From: Parcubacteria group bacterium Greene0714_7
GTDB taxonomy: Bacteria > Patescibacteriota > Minisyncoccia > Phycocordibacterales > Phycocordibacteraceae
Length of the DNA: 52,845 nucleotides
Assembly: GCA_007378985.1 (NCBI GenBank)
Contig: VMHB01000002.1
Span: 105,428 to 158,272, forward strand
Reading direction: 5' to 3'
Positions 26,182 through 34,345 of the stretch are shown in pieces. Within the stretch, counting starts at the first letter, position 1. Each line of letters begins with the position of its first letter. The notes below the pieces were generated by a model. The model saw only the letters and a list, made by a program, of their open reading frames with translations, did not search any database and was not told the origin of the DNA. The translations under genes were made by a program, and so were the position numbers.

Positions 26182-26285
26182 CGACAAAGTCACCAACACC
26201 AGCCAGATTAGAAAAGTGAAGGAACACGCGCACTTCGTCGTGCACGTAGAGAGCACAAAGGTCGGACCTCCGCAGAGTGTCAAAA

Positions 26286-26494
26286 ACCAGCGTACAAAGG
26301 AGGGGTTGACCCGTACCGAGAGCCAGTAGAGTGAGGCAGTGTTTAGGGGGCTGGGCGACGCTTCGTCGGATCCGAAGGGATCACTTAGCATTTAGGGTTG
26401 ATGTTTGTCATTGTTGTTTGACAAAAAGAATATTCAGCGTAGGGTGCTTGGGTATGGAAAAGGGATCATTTTGGGATCGTTTGTTGGGAAGAAA
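26286..26494 (+). repeat. Tandem duplication, copy 2
   Basis: Matches 25522-25703, including a remnant of the end of the 252-aa gene (GGVDPYREPVE plus stop codon) and the following promoter TTGACA (26418)-16-TAGGGT (26440-26445). It carries an extra insert of about 30 bases (26355-26384, GC-rich with CGACG...CGTCG), and its hairpin has decayed compared with copy 1. Confidence 0.85.
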
Positions 26495-26975
26495 GGGCGG
26501 AGGGCAAAAAAATACGGAATGGGTAGATTCAGCTGAATCTTCACCTGATGGATCGCTACGAGAAATGATCGATGGGCGTAGAATCACCTACGAAGAAACA
26601 AGAAGTTTCGAAAAAGCTCAAGAAGAGCGTAGAGCCGAGGCGGATAAACAACATCAGGAAGCAGAAGCATGTTTAAATGCCTCCAACATATTAGAGGATT
26701 TCTTAACAAGTGCGTCTGAAAATATATTAGAAGTCGCTGAGAAAGGGTGGCATGAGATTTCTACCGAAGTTTCCATGGAAAACTTGTCGATGAATATAAT
26801 AGAGAACCTGGGGGCATTTAGAAGTCTCGAAACATTTTGTAATAAACACGGATTAACATTTTCTTACCGTGCCGATACAGCGTTTGGCTTCCATCCTCCC
26901 TATAAGGTGGTTAATCCTTACGGAAGTAACAGCTCTTGGGAAACTACCCACTACCGTTTCACAATATCTTTCTAG
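26454..26975 (+). CDS. Hypothetical protein, tandem paralog B
   Basis: 173 aa starting MEKGSFWDRLLG. Similar plan to paralog A: a charged helix, then ILEDFLTSASENILE, then FCNKHGLTFSY, ending in a strand (YRFTISF). The leaderless start is supported by the conserved promoter, 8 bases between -10 and ATG. No family recognised. Sequence divergence between the two paralogs is much larger in the coding part than in the duplicated upstream region, hinting at gene conversion or selection on the promoter segment. Confidence 0.55.
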   Translation: MEKGSFWDRLLGRKGGGQKNTEWVDSAESSPDGSLREMIDGRRITYEETRSFEKAQEERRAEADKQHQEAEACLNASNILEDFLTSASENILEVAEKGWHEISTEVSMENLSMNIIENLGAFRSLETFCNKHGLTFSYRADTAFGFHPPYKVVNPYGSNSSWETTHYRFTISF

Positions 26976-27198
26976 CGGCACACTTGTCGTGACCGCAAGT
27001 AGACTGCGCAAGCAAGAAGACACCGACCTGACTGCGTCCGCTTTGTTATTTCTAGAAATCTCTGGAGATTTTCCAACTAGATGAAAAAACCCTAGACGCT
27101 AACCTCCCCCAAGGGGACTGCTGACGCCCCGTCACATCCGCAGAGATGCTTTTGTACCCAATCGCTTCACTCTTGGACAAATCGAGAGACTAAAGCGC

Positions 27199-27212
27199 TA
27201 TACTCTATGAGT
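27199..27212 (+). promoter_or_regulatory. Promoter before prgI-like gene
   Basis: TATACT (27199-27204) lies 8 bases before ATG 27213 and only 2 before ATG 27207, so the leaderless pattern favours 27213 as the start. The 26976-27198 stretch before it contains no gene that I can support. Confidence 0.5.
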
Positions 27213-27653
27213 ATGCAATTCCAAGTTCCTCAATTCGTTGAAGTTGAAGACAAAATTTTCGGCCCTCTGACCGCAGTACAGTTTATATATCTCGTCGGAG
27301 GAGGCGGATTTCTCGTAGCCCTCTGGTTTGTTATGCCTCACTGGTTGGCAATAGTTATTGGTGGGCCAATCGCACTGTTGGGTGCTGGGCTCGCATTCTA
27401 CAAAATAAACGACCGACCACTTATACACGCACTTGAATCCGGCTTTCAATACCTTTTCCGTACAAAACTCTACATTTGGGAAAAGAAACAATCAAAGACT
27501 GTTCTTCCTGACGAAATTGTTCTTCCTGGACAAACACCCGCTGAAGATCCAGCAAAATATGCCCCCTCAGCCACTTCAAACAAAATTAAAGACTTAGCGT
27601 GGAGCTTGGATATAAAGGAGAGTATGTATAGTGATAAGAAGCAGCAAAGATAA
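27213..27653 (+). CDS. prgI: PrgI family protein (VirB3-like)
   Basis: Small membrane component found next to VirB4-type ATPases in type IV secretion/conjugation systems. The start MQFQVPQFVEVEDKIFGPLTAVQF is typical of the PrgI family. Two membrane spans follow (YLVGGGGFLVALWFVM; WLAIVIGGPIALLGAGLAFY), then PLIHALESGFQYLF and a polar tail, 146 aa in all. It is separated from the VirB4 pieces by an inserted S23-type gene. PrgI-type proteins are thought to occupy the VirB3 position, docking the ATPase at the membrane (family knowledge). Confidence 0.85.
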   Translation: MQFQVPQFVEVEDKIFGPLTAVQFIYLVGGGGFLVALWFVMPHWLAIVIGGPIALLGAGLAFYKINDRPLIHALESGFQYLFRTKLYIWEKKQSKTVLPDEIVLPGQTPAEDPAKYAPSATSNKIKDLAWSLDIKESMYSDKKQQR

Positions 27654-27655
27654 AG

Positions 27656-27690
27656 AGGTGCTAGGGACTAGGTTCTAGGTGCCAGCTTTT
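27656..27690 (+). repeat. Heptamer array, left arm flanking S23 gene
   Basis: Five in-register words: AGGTGCT AGGGACT AGGTTCT AGGTGCC AGCTTTT, starting 3 bases after the prgI stop and ending 3 bases before ATG 27694. It is complementary in style to the right arm at 28059-28094. Confidence 0.9.
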
Positions 27691-27693
27691 AAA

Positions 27694-28074
27694 ATGCAAA
27701 CAAATAAGATCCAGATCTACTCTCACAAAGACCTTGTTGTGTGGCAGAAGGGCATAGATTTAGCGATTGTAATTTACAATCTCACTTCTAAGTTCCCATC
27801 CGAAGAAAAATTTGGTCTCACTGCTCAAATGCGGAGAGCGGTGGTTTCAATTTCTTCAAATATCGCCGAGGGCAGGTCAAGGAGCACTAGAAAAGATTTT
27901 GCACAATTTTTACACATTGCTTTAGGTTCTGTATCTGAACTAGAAACACAGCTTGAAATAGCAAAACGCTTAGAGTACGGAGAAAAAGTCGACTATAATG
28001 GAGCAGTGGCAACACTGCAGGAAGTCTCAAAGATGCTCGTGACTATAATTGCGAGTCTTAAAGCTAAAACCTAG
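27694..28074 (+). CDS. S23/IVP-type four-helix bundle protein
   Basis: 126 aa of the four-helix-bundle family first known from ORFs in intervening sequences of 23S rRNA genes. Family marks: YSHKDLVVWQKGIDLAIVIY at the start, LTAQMRRAVVSISSNIAEG with the conserved RRA and NIAEG, and FLHIALGSVSELETQLEIA. Molecular function of the family is unknown. It interrupts a conserved secretion operon between prgI and virB4 and sits in the loop of a heptamer hairpin; its stop codon TAG lies inside the right arm. This looks like a mobile insertion rather than a machine part (inference). Confidence 0.88.
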   Translation: MQTNKIQIYSHKDLVVWQKGIDLAIVIYNLTSKFPSEEKFGLTAQMRRAVVSISSNIAEGRSRSTRKDFAQFLHIALGSVSELETQLEIAKRLEYGEKVDYNGAVATLQEVSKMLVTIIASLKAKT

Positions 28075-28094
28075 CACCTAGAAGCTAGAACCTT
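28059..28094 (-). repeat. Heptamer array, right arm flanking S23 gene
   Basis: Reverse-orientation words: AAAGCTA AAACCTAG CACCTAG AAGCTAG AACCTT, overlapping the S23 stop codon. Its reverse complement reads AGGTTCT AGCTTCT AGGTGCT AGGTTTT AGCTTT, parallel to the left arm. Confidence 0.9.
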
Positions 28095-28103
28095 CCCCAA
28101 AAT

Positions 28104-28775
28104 ATGTCTGGTGACGAAAAAACAAAAAAAACAAAAGCGGCTCAGGACTTCGTTCCAGTAAAGGAAGTCCGCGGAGGCGTGATGGTAATGAAAGGCGGCA
28201 CACTCGTCGGTGTAATGCTTGCTTCAAGTATTAACTTTGCACTTAAGTCAGAGGACGAACAAAACGCCATACTCTCGCAATTTCAGAGCTTTATGAATTC
28301 GCTTGATTTCAGTGTTCAGTTTTTCATACAATCTCGAAAACTCGATATCAGGCCGTACATAGCACTTCTGGAGGAACGACTTAAAGCGCAGACAGAGGAA
28401 CTGATGAAAATACAGGTGCGCGAATATATAGAGTTCATCAAAACATTCATTGAGAGAGCGAACATTATGAGTAAACATTTTTTTATTGTTGTTCCATACT
28501 CTCCACCAGCTCTTGATATAAAAAAGGCAGTGCAAAATAAAGTGTTTGGGAAGACAAATCTGTCATCGAGAGATGAAAATACTATTGGTTTTGAGGAACA
28601 CCGTACACAGTTAGAGCAGAGAATGGGGGTAGTGGAACAAGGGTTGGCCCGAACAGGTGTGCGAACTGTTCCTCTTGGCACTGAAGAGGTCATAGAACTT
28701 CTCTACAAAGAGTTCAATCCTGGGGAATTGGAAAAACCAATTGTTGTGGATCAAACTAACGCACCACTTATATAA
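28104..28775 (+). CDS. VirB4/TraC N-terminal domain protein
   Basis: 223 aa, directly upstream (2 bases) of the VirB4 ATPase. It resembles the N-terminal domain of TraC/VirB4 proteins: GGVMVMKGGTLVGVMLASSINFALKS (start of the domain), then LSQFQSFMNSLDFSVQFFIQSRKLD, a helical middle, and KHFFIVVPYSPP. The ATPase module is absent and encoded by the next gene, so VirB4 function appears split over two polypeptides, as in several conjugation systems of Gram-positive bacteria and CPR. The start has no Shine-Dalgarno sequence. The family call comes from pattern and position. Confidence 0.75.
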   Translation: MSGDEKTKKTKAAQDFVPVKEVRGGVMVMKGGTLVGVMLASSINFALKSEDEQNAILSQFQSFMNSLDFSVQFFIQSRKLDIRPYIALLEERLKAQTEELMKIQVREYIEFIKTFIERANIMSKHFFIVVPYSPPALDIKKAVQNKVFGKTNLSSRDENTIGFEEHRTQLEQRMGVVEQGLARTGVRTVPLGTEEVIELLYKEFNPGELEKPIVVDQTNAPLI

Positions 28776-28777
28776 TT

Positions 28778-30607
28778 ATGGGAATCTTCGATACATTTTT
28801 AGGTAACGCTGGGAAAAAGAAAGAGACGCTGACTCCTTTTTTACCTAAGGATATTTATGAAGCTGCGAAACTCGACTTTGCAGACATCATTGCACCATCA
28901 GCTCTGAAAATTACCCCGCGTGAAATGAACTTGGGCGACAAGTTAGTGCGCACATTCTACGTAATTTCATACCCTCGATTCCTATCGGGAACATGGTTCG
29001 CACCAATCATTAATCGTGACCGAGTGCTCGATATTTCTATATTCATTCATCCTGTAGACACCGCAGCAATTCTCCGCAAGTTTCAGAAAAAAGTTGCTGA
29101 GGTACAGAGCCAAATTATGACCCGTCAAGAAAAGGGGATGGTGCGGGATCCAATGCTCGACACGGCCTACCAAGACATCGAGCAACTCAGAAATCAACTC
29201 CAACAAGCGCAAGAGAGAGTATTTGATGTAGGCCTCTATATCTCAATTTACGGCACAAACCAAGACGAATTGGACAAAACTGAAGCAGAAATGCGCTCAA
29301 TTCTTGACTCAAAGCTTGTCTACATAAAACCCGCCCTGTTCCAACAAGAACAAGGATTCAAGAGTGTCATACCAATAGGGGATGACCAGCTGGCAGTTAA
29401 TTCAAAGATGAATTCTGCACCACTCTCAAGTTTCTTCCCGTTTATTTCTTTCTTCCCGTTTATTTCCTTCGACCTTACGAGCGATAAAGGAATTCTCTAC
29501 GGCATAAACAGACACAACTCATCATTGATTCTTTTTGATAGATTTTCACTTGAAAACTACAATTCGGTAACCTTTGCAAAGTCAGGTTCAGGAAAATCAT
29601 ACGGCACAAAACTTGAAATCTTGAGGTCATTGATGTTCGACACGGAGGTCATTGTTATAGACCCTGAAAGCGAGTATGAATATCTTGCAAATGCGGTGGG
29701 CGGAAGATTTTTCAATATCTCGCTCTCATCAGAAAATCGCATCAATCCTTTTGATTTGCCTGTGCCTCGCGAAGATGAATCGCCAGCTGATATTCTCCGC
29801 TCAAACATCATCAACCTCGTGGGACTATTTCGCTTAATGCTCGGGGGTCTCACTCCTGAAGAAGATGCAATTATTGACCGCGCCATTACAGAAACATACG
29901 CACTCAAAGACATAACTGGTGCGAACGACTTCACCAACATGGAACCACCGCTCCTTTCTGACTTCGAATTGGTACTTGCCGGCATGGAAGGAAGTGAATC
30001 TTTAGTTCAGAGAATCACAAAATACACTAAGGGCACATGGTCGGGCTTTATTAATCGACCAACCAATGTGGACATCAACAAAAAGTTCGTTGCGTTCTCG
30101 GTTCGAAACATGGAGGACGAACTGAAAACGATTGCGATGTACATCATTACGCACTTCATTTGGAATGCGGTGAGAAAAGATTTGCGCAAACGACTTCTTG
30201 TTATTGATGAGGCGTGGTGGATGATGAAATCAGAAGATACTGCAGCGTTCCTTTACGGAATGGCAAAGCGCGGAAGAAAATACTATCTTGGTCTCGCTAC
30301 CATTACTCAAGATGTTGAGGACTTCCTAAAATCACCCTACGGATTGCCGATGCTTACTAACTCATCAATCCAACTTCTTTTGAAGCAATCACCAACATCC
30401 ATAGATGCCGTACAAAAAACATTCAACCTCACGGAGGAAGAAAAATACCTTCTACTTGAATCTGATGTGGGTGAGGGGATTTTCTTCGCGGGGCTCAAAC
30501 ATGTCGCCATAAAAATAATTGCATCTTACACTGAAGACCAAATAATCACCTCAGATCCATCTCAACTTCTCGCGATAGCCCAACAAAAGAGGGAGGCATC
30601 AGAATAG
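28778..30607 (+). CDS. virB4: VirB4-like secretion ATPase
   Basis: 609-aa motor ATPase of a type IV secretion-like system. An N-terminal domain (about 1-245) precedes the RecA-like core: Walker A SGSGKSYGTK near residue 269, VIVIDPESEYEYL, Walker B RLLVIDEAWWMM near residue 475, and TITQDVEDFL with GLPMLTNSS near the C-terminus, the classic TraC/VirB4 pattern. A perfect 18-base tandem duplication (29431-29466) doubles the motif FFPFIS. No VirD4 coupling protein or relaxase is seen in the window, so the exported or imported substrate is open. Confidence 0.92.
   Translation: MGIFDTFLGNAGKKKETLTPFLPKDIYEAAKLDFADIIAPSALKITPREMNLGDKLVRTFYVISYPRFLSGTWFAPIINRDRVLDISIFIHPVDTAAILRKFQKKVAEVQSQIMTRQEKGMVRDPMLDTAYQDIEQLRNQLQQAQERVFDVGLYISIYGTNQDELDKTEAEMRSILDSKLVYIKPALFQQEQGFKSVIPIGDDQLAVNSKMNSAPLSSFFPFISFFPFISFDLTSDKGILYGINRHNSSLILFDRFSLENYNSVTFAKSGSGKSYGTKLEILRSLMFDTEVIVIDPESEYEYLANAVGGRFFNISLSSENRINPFDLPVPREDESPADILRSNIINLVGLFRLMLGGLTPEEDAIIDRAITETYALKDITGANDFTNMEPPLLSDFELVLAGMEGSESLVQRITKYTKGTWSGFINRPTNVDINKKFVAFSVRNMEDELKTIAMYIITHFIWNAVRKDLRKRLLVIDEAWWMMKSEDTAAFLYGMAKRGRKYYLGLATITQDVEDFLKSPYGLPMLTNSSIQLLLKQSPTSIDAVQKTFNLTEEEKYLLLESDVGEGIFFAGLKHVAIKIIASYTEDQIITSDPSQLLAIAQQKREASE
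29431..29466 (+). repeat. 18-bp in-frame tandem duplication in virB4
   Basis: TTTCTTCCCGTTTATTTC occurs twice head to tail without mismatch, adding six residues (FFPFIS repeated). It lies just before the strand SFDLTSDKGILYG that precedes the ATPase core. Confidence 0.95.
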
Positions 30608-30714
30608 CGTTTAGGTTTCAGCTTTTGGCTTTCTGGATAATGACCTCGAGAACGACAAAACATCTCCTAAATCCTATCCCCTAGAACCTAGAACCTAGAA
30701 CCTAGAACCTCCCC
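30608..30714. repeat. Heptamer hairpin between virB4 and exported protein gene
   Basis: Forward arm at 30608-30636 (GCGTTTA GGTTTCA GCTTTT GGCTTTC) and reverse arm at 30662-30714 with four consecutive copies of CCTAGAA. The centre is unrelated sequence. TATAAT at 30723-30728 follows as a promoter. Confidence 0.85.
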
Positions 30715-30735
30715 TCCGCCAGTATAATAAGAACT

Positions 30736-31704
30736 ATGCTCCGTGGAATACTCGTGCTCTCTTTATTAACCTTAGCGCCCATTTTTGCTTCAGCGGCTAC
30801 GCTACAAAGCTTTGGTTCACCTCTAGAAATAGGGGTAAGCCCCGAGCACCCACGCGCAGGCAATCAAGTAACGCTAACGGTCTCCGACCCACAGGAAGAA
30901 GTGGGTACAACGGCGTACATGTGGTTAGTAAACGACAGAATAGTTGATCAGGGTATCGGACACAAATCAATTTCTATTACGGCACGGGGGGAAGGAACGA
31001 TTGAAACCATCCGGGTTATCGCCATTGAAAATGATGTTGCTAGGGGCGATGCCATCACTATCATTCGACCAGCATCGGTAGATATCATATGGGAAGGGAA
31101 TACCTACACACCTCCTTTGTATATCGGACGCCCACTTCCTACTGCACAAAGCACTGTGACGGTTATTGCTATACCACACCTCTCCGTAAACAGCGTTGAG
31201 GCTGAACCTGAATCCCTCATCTATTCATGGAAAATGGGCGGGGTTACTTTACAAAAACAATCAGGCTACGGGAAATCGAGCATCGCAGTAACTCCTCCGC
31301 GTTTTGGTTCTGCTTTTACTGTTTCTGTTCTTGTAAGCAACAAAAGCGGTACAGTAGTTGCAGAAAATTCAGTCCTTATTCAACCACAAACACCATCTCT
31401 TATTATTTATGAGGACGCACCACTTCTTGGTGTGCGCTTCAATAAAGCCCAGATTGGCCTATTCCCATTTACTGCTGACGAGGTATCATTCGTTGCGTAC
31501 CCGCTCTTTGTGAGCAATATGAACGACGTGTCCTACACATGGAACCTCGACACCTCCCCATTTGCAGTTGACCCTGCGCGACCTCGCAGGGCTACATTTA
31601 GGAAGGTTGGGGGCGGTAAAGGAACGCATACGGTAAATGTCTCGTTTGAAAATATGAAAAAATTCTTAGAGCGCGGAGACATTGCGTTTCAACTTACGTT
31701 TTAA
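30736..31704 (+). CDS. Exported Ig-like domain protein
   Basis: 322 aa. Signal peptide (ILVLSLLTLAPIFASA), then beta-rich sequence that looks like two or three immunoglobulin/PKD-like modules: GVSPEHPRAGNQVTLTVSD...YMWLVND, VEAEPESLIYSWKM, and LFPFTADEVSFVAYPLF...YTWNL. The recurring Tyr-x-Trp core strand is the basis for this call. TATAAT (30723-30728) ends 7 bases before the ATG. It precedes the VirB2-like gene by 5 bases and may be a periplasmic or surface part of the machine. Confidence 0.65.
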   Translation: MLRGILVLSLLTLAPIFASAATLQSFGSPLEIGVSPEHPRAGNQVTLTVSDPQEEVGTTAYMWLVNDRIVDQGIGHKSISITARGEGTIETIRVIAIENDVARGDAITIIRPASVDIIWEGNTYTPPLYIGRPLPTAQSTVTVIAIPHLSVNSVEAEPESLIYSWKMGGVTLQKQSGYGKSSIAVTPPRFGSAFTVSVLVSNKSGTVVAENSVLIQPQTPSLIIYEDAPLLGVRFNKAQIGLFPFTADEVSFVAYPLFVSNMNDVSYTWNLDTSPFAVDPARPRRATFRKVGGGKGTHTVNVSFENMKKFLERGDIAFQLTF

Positions 31705-31709
31705 TTACT

Positions 31710-32642
31710 ATGCCACGCACACTTTTCATCTTTTCGCTCATTCTCATTTCACTCTTCGTGGTGGCAACTCCGGCTCATGCTGAAGCCCCAGCTCAGTTTC
31801 AATTTCAACCAATCGTATCGGTACCGCTCCCTACTGGCGGTGCCGTTGGAGCCGAGACATCGCTCACTGATTACTTAAACGGGATATTCGTACTTACCAT
31901 TGCTGTCGCCACAATTCTGGGGGTCGTCATGATTACCTTTGACGGTATCCGCTACATGACATCCGATGCTATCGGGACAAAAAAAGCAGCGATTGAAGGG
32001 CTCCAAGGGGCAGCCATAGGATTGATTTTACTTTTATTATCATATGTCCTTCTCAACGTCATCAATCCCCAAATACTCAATATAAAATCGCTCAATGACA
32101 ACATACGCGGTTTGGGGGGAAGTAGTTCGAGCGGAACAACACCCCCTGGTAGTACCAGAGCAACAGGGGCCACTGGGGCTCTTAACCCGAGCGCTTTGCC
32201 GAGCGGAACTGAACTCAGAGCGTACGATGGAACATTGAGCGCTGGATGTACCCTGACATGTTGGCTTGATAATACATTTTCAGCACCAACTGGGGGTGAA
32301 TGCACAACTGGTGACGCTGTACAAAGCTGTCCAGCTTCCGCAACTCCCCCTACTTCACCTGCAGCCCCAGCAGGAAGTCCGTCAGCACCTACTACCCCTA
32401 CTCCAGGAGGAGCTCAGCCTGCATCACCAACAACTGTGCAGTACGGCTGGCGAGGTGATTTTATAAAATCTGATGGAGGAAGAATTACTAGACAAGCAGG
32501 CCCATTCAGTAGTTCTCCACAATGTGACGCATCTCTCACAAATTTTCTTAATCAAAATTCAACTCTAACTTCAACAAGTAACTTTCCTTGTAACTGTGGA
32601 CAGCCACTAAGCGCACAATCTGGTTGTAGCTCAATTCGTTAA
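31710..32642 (+). CDS. TrbC/VirB2-like pilin with long C-terminal extension
   Basis: 310 aa. Signal peptide (FIFSLILISLFVVATPAHAEA), then the VirB2/TrbC layout of two membrane helices joined by a short loop: LNGIFVLTIAVATILGVVMI and AAIGLILLLLSYVLLNVI, with FDGIRYMTSDAIGTKKAAIEG between. Unusually, a 180-residue C-terminal extension follows: a Ser/Thr/Pro/Gly linker with a small Cys-containing piece (CTLTCWLDNTF...CTTGDAVQSC) and a second Cys-rich end. Classical VirB2 pilins lack this, so it may be a surface-displayed or anchored variant. Confidence 0.75.
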   Translation: MPRTLFIFSLILISLFVVATPAHAEAPAQFQFQPIVSVPLPTGGAVGAETSLTDYLNGIFVLTIAVATILGVVMITFDGIRYMTSDAIGTKKAAIEGLQGAAIGLILLLLSYVLLNVINPQILNIKSLNDNIRGLGGSSSSGTTPPGSTRATGATGALNPSALPSGTELRAYDGTLSAGCTLTCWLDNTFSAPTGGECTTGDAVQSCPASATPPTSPAAPAGSPSAPTTPTPGGAQPASPTTVQYGWRGDFIKSDGGRITRQAGPFSSSPQCDASLTNFLNQNSTLTSTSNFPCNCGQPLSAQSGCSSIR

Positions 32643-32646
32643 CACT

Positions 32647-33861
32647 ATGCGACGAACGCTTATCATTTCTGGTCTAGGACTACTTGCTGTCGCGCTCTTT
32701 GCTGCTGGATATTTTTTCGTGTTTCAAAAAACAGACAGCAACACCGCTGGGGCACCGAAAGATTTCTTCAGTGCATTTTTCCCATTCGGGCAAGGAAATC
32801 GAACTTCAGAAAAACCTACAAATGAAACGCCGGGGGGGTCGGCGCAAAAAGTAACTGCTCGTATCCGTCAGGTGAGTACCCGCCCCACTGCAGGAGCGTG
32901 GTTTACTTCTCCATCAGGAACAACAACTTCACCTCATATTCGGTTTACAGAGAGAGCAACGGGGCACATATTTGAAACACCTACCGATTCATATGCGGAA
33001 ACACGAATTTCTAACACCACAATTCCTCTTATACAGGAGCTTATTGTAATTAACGACACCACTCTTCTCCTCCGTACACTATCCGACACGGAAACTATTT
33101 CAAACGCATTTGGCGTATTAAATGCGACGAATTCGGAGCAGTCTCTCGATACATCCGCCCTCAAAGGGTTCCAGCGTGTCGCGGTAGCCAAAAATGGGTT
33201 AAGCATGATGACGGTCACTGAAGTTGCGCAGGGTTCACAAATTGAACTTGCAGAACCTGATGGCACAAAATCTCGCACAATCCTCCTCTCCCCAATTCGC
33301 TCATGGATACCACTCGCGGGAGACAGTCGTTTCTTTATACAAAGCGCTCCTTCTTCAGGGGCCTCGGGATTCTTATATGAAATTAGAAGCAACGGCGGTC
33401 TTACTAAAATATTGAGCGATATCCCTGGGCTTCTCGGAGTTCCAAGTCCAACGGGGCGTTATATTCTCTACAGCGGGTCAACAGGGGTAAAGGTTTTTCT
33501 TGGAATGATTGATACGAAAACAGGGCAAAGCTACACGCTCCCTCTAAAAACCCTTGCAACAAAGTGCGCATGGATTTCAGAAGACACTCCGCGCGTCTTC
33601 TGTGCAATATCAGACCCCATGCGAGGGGGAACAGCAACACTCCCGGATGATTGGCTCCTAGGTAAAATATCCTTTAGTGACTCTGTATGGATTATCCGTC
33701 CCATTGAAAATACCGCGCATTCATTGGGGTATCTTCAGGAAATAGCAAACACCCCCATTGATGTCCTCAATCCTACCATTTCTGTCGATGGTAACTTTGC
33801 CCTTTTCATAAACAAAAATGACCTCAGTGTGTGGTCACTCGACTTAAATAGGGATCAATAA
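32647..33861 (+). CDS. Membrane-anchored beta-propeller-like protein
   Basis: 404 aa. One N-terminal membrane segment (LIISGLGLLAVALFAAGYFFVF), a Pro/Thr/Asn linker, then beta-rich repeats with propeller-like phrasing (PSPTGRYILYSGSTGVKVFLGMI; ISVDGNFALFINKNDLSVWSLDL). No named family. It is the last gene of the co-oriented block, 4 bases after the VirB2-like stop, with the adhesin-like architecture of an extracytoplasmic partner. It ends 7 bases from the convergent jag gene. Confidence 0.6.
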   Translation: MRRTLIISGLGLLAVALFAAGYFFVFQKTDSNTAGAPKDFFSAFFPFGQGNRTSEKPTNETPGGSAQKVTARIRQVSTRPTAGAWFTSPSGTTTSPHIRFTERATGHIFETPTDSYAETRISNTTIPLIQELIVINDTTLLLRTLSDTETISNAFGVLNATNSEQSLDTSALKGFQRVAVAKNGLSMMTVTEVAQGSQIELAEPDGTKSRTILLSPIRSWIPLAGDSRFFIQSAPSSGASGFLYEIRSNGGLTKILSDIPGLLGVPSPTGRYILYSGSTGVKVFLGMIDTKTGQSYTLPLKTLATKCAWISEDTPRVFCAISDPMRGGTATLPDDWLLGKISFSDSVWIIRPIENTAHSLGYLQEIANTPIDVLNPTISVDGNFALFINKNDLSVWSLDLNRDQ

Positions 33862-33868
33862 AATAAGA

Positions 33869-34345
33869 CTACTGAGGCGTTGGCACACCCTCACCTTTAT
33901 AGCGAATCACAATATGTCGAAGCTTGCCTTCGCCCTCTGACTCCGTTTTGATACTAGGGGAACCCTGGAGAGACGCGTGCACAATCAAACGGTCATATGG
34001 ACTCATAGGACTCATGTCGACATCGTGTTTAAAGGTACGCGCACGCTCTGCAAGTGAAAGTGCCTGTGCCTCGAGCATCTTTATGTGCTTCAAGTGATAT
34101 CCGTTTACATCAACAACAAAACGAAATGGTTCATCTCCTTTCGAACCAGCTTCGAGTGTTTTTTTCACCACATGATTAAAGGCGTGGAGCGTTTCTCCCC
34201 CTGTACCAATGAGCGCCCCAGAATCTTCCGAGAGAAGTGTAAAGAGTGTGTGCCCTGCGACTTCAGACACAACAACATCTTTGAGGTCTAAACCCATTTT
34301 AGCAACCAATTCCTTAATAACGGCAATGACTTTATTTTTTTCCAT
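33869..34345 (-). CDS. jag: Jag/KhpB RNA-binding protein (KH-R3H)
   Basis: 158 aa. A KH domain with the loop GALIGTGGETLHAF (about 43-56) and an R3H domain around RLIVHASLQG...IKTESEG. The usual N-terminal Jag_N domain of KhpB is missing, so this is a short form. Jag/KhpB with KhpA binds many RNAs in Firmicutes and affects cell elongation (family knowledge). It overlaps yidC by 14 bases, consistent with the conserved rpmH-rnpA-yidC-jag order. Confidence 0.92.
   Translation of the reverse strand: MEKNKVIAVIKELVAKMGLDLKDVVVSEVAGHTLFTLLSEDSGALIGTGGETLHAFNHVVKKTLEAGSKGDEPFRFVVDVNGYHLKHIKMLEAQALSLAERARTFKHDVDMSPMSPYDRLIVHASLQGSPSIKTESEGEGKLRHIVIRYKGEGVPTPQ

Noticed and set aside
30662-30714. Four CCTAGAA repeats considered as a CRISPR or telomere-like array
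   Set aside because: Units are 7 bases with no spacers, and the arrays pair with opposite-orientation words; no cas genes are present.
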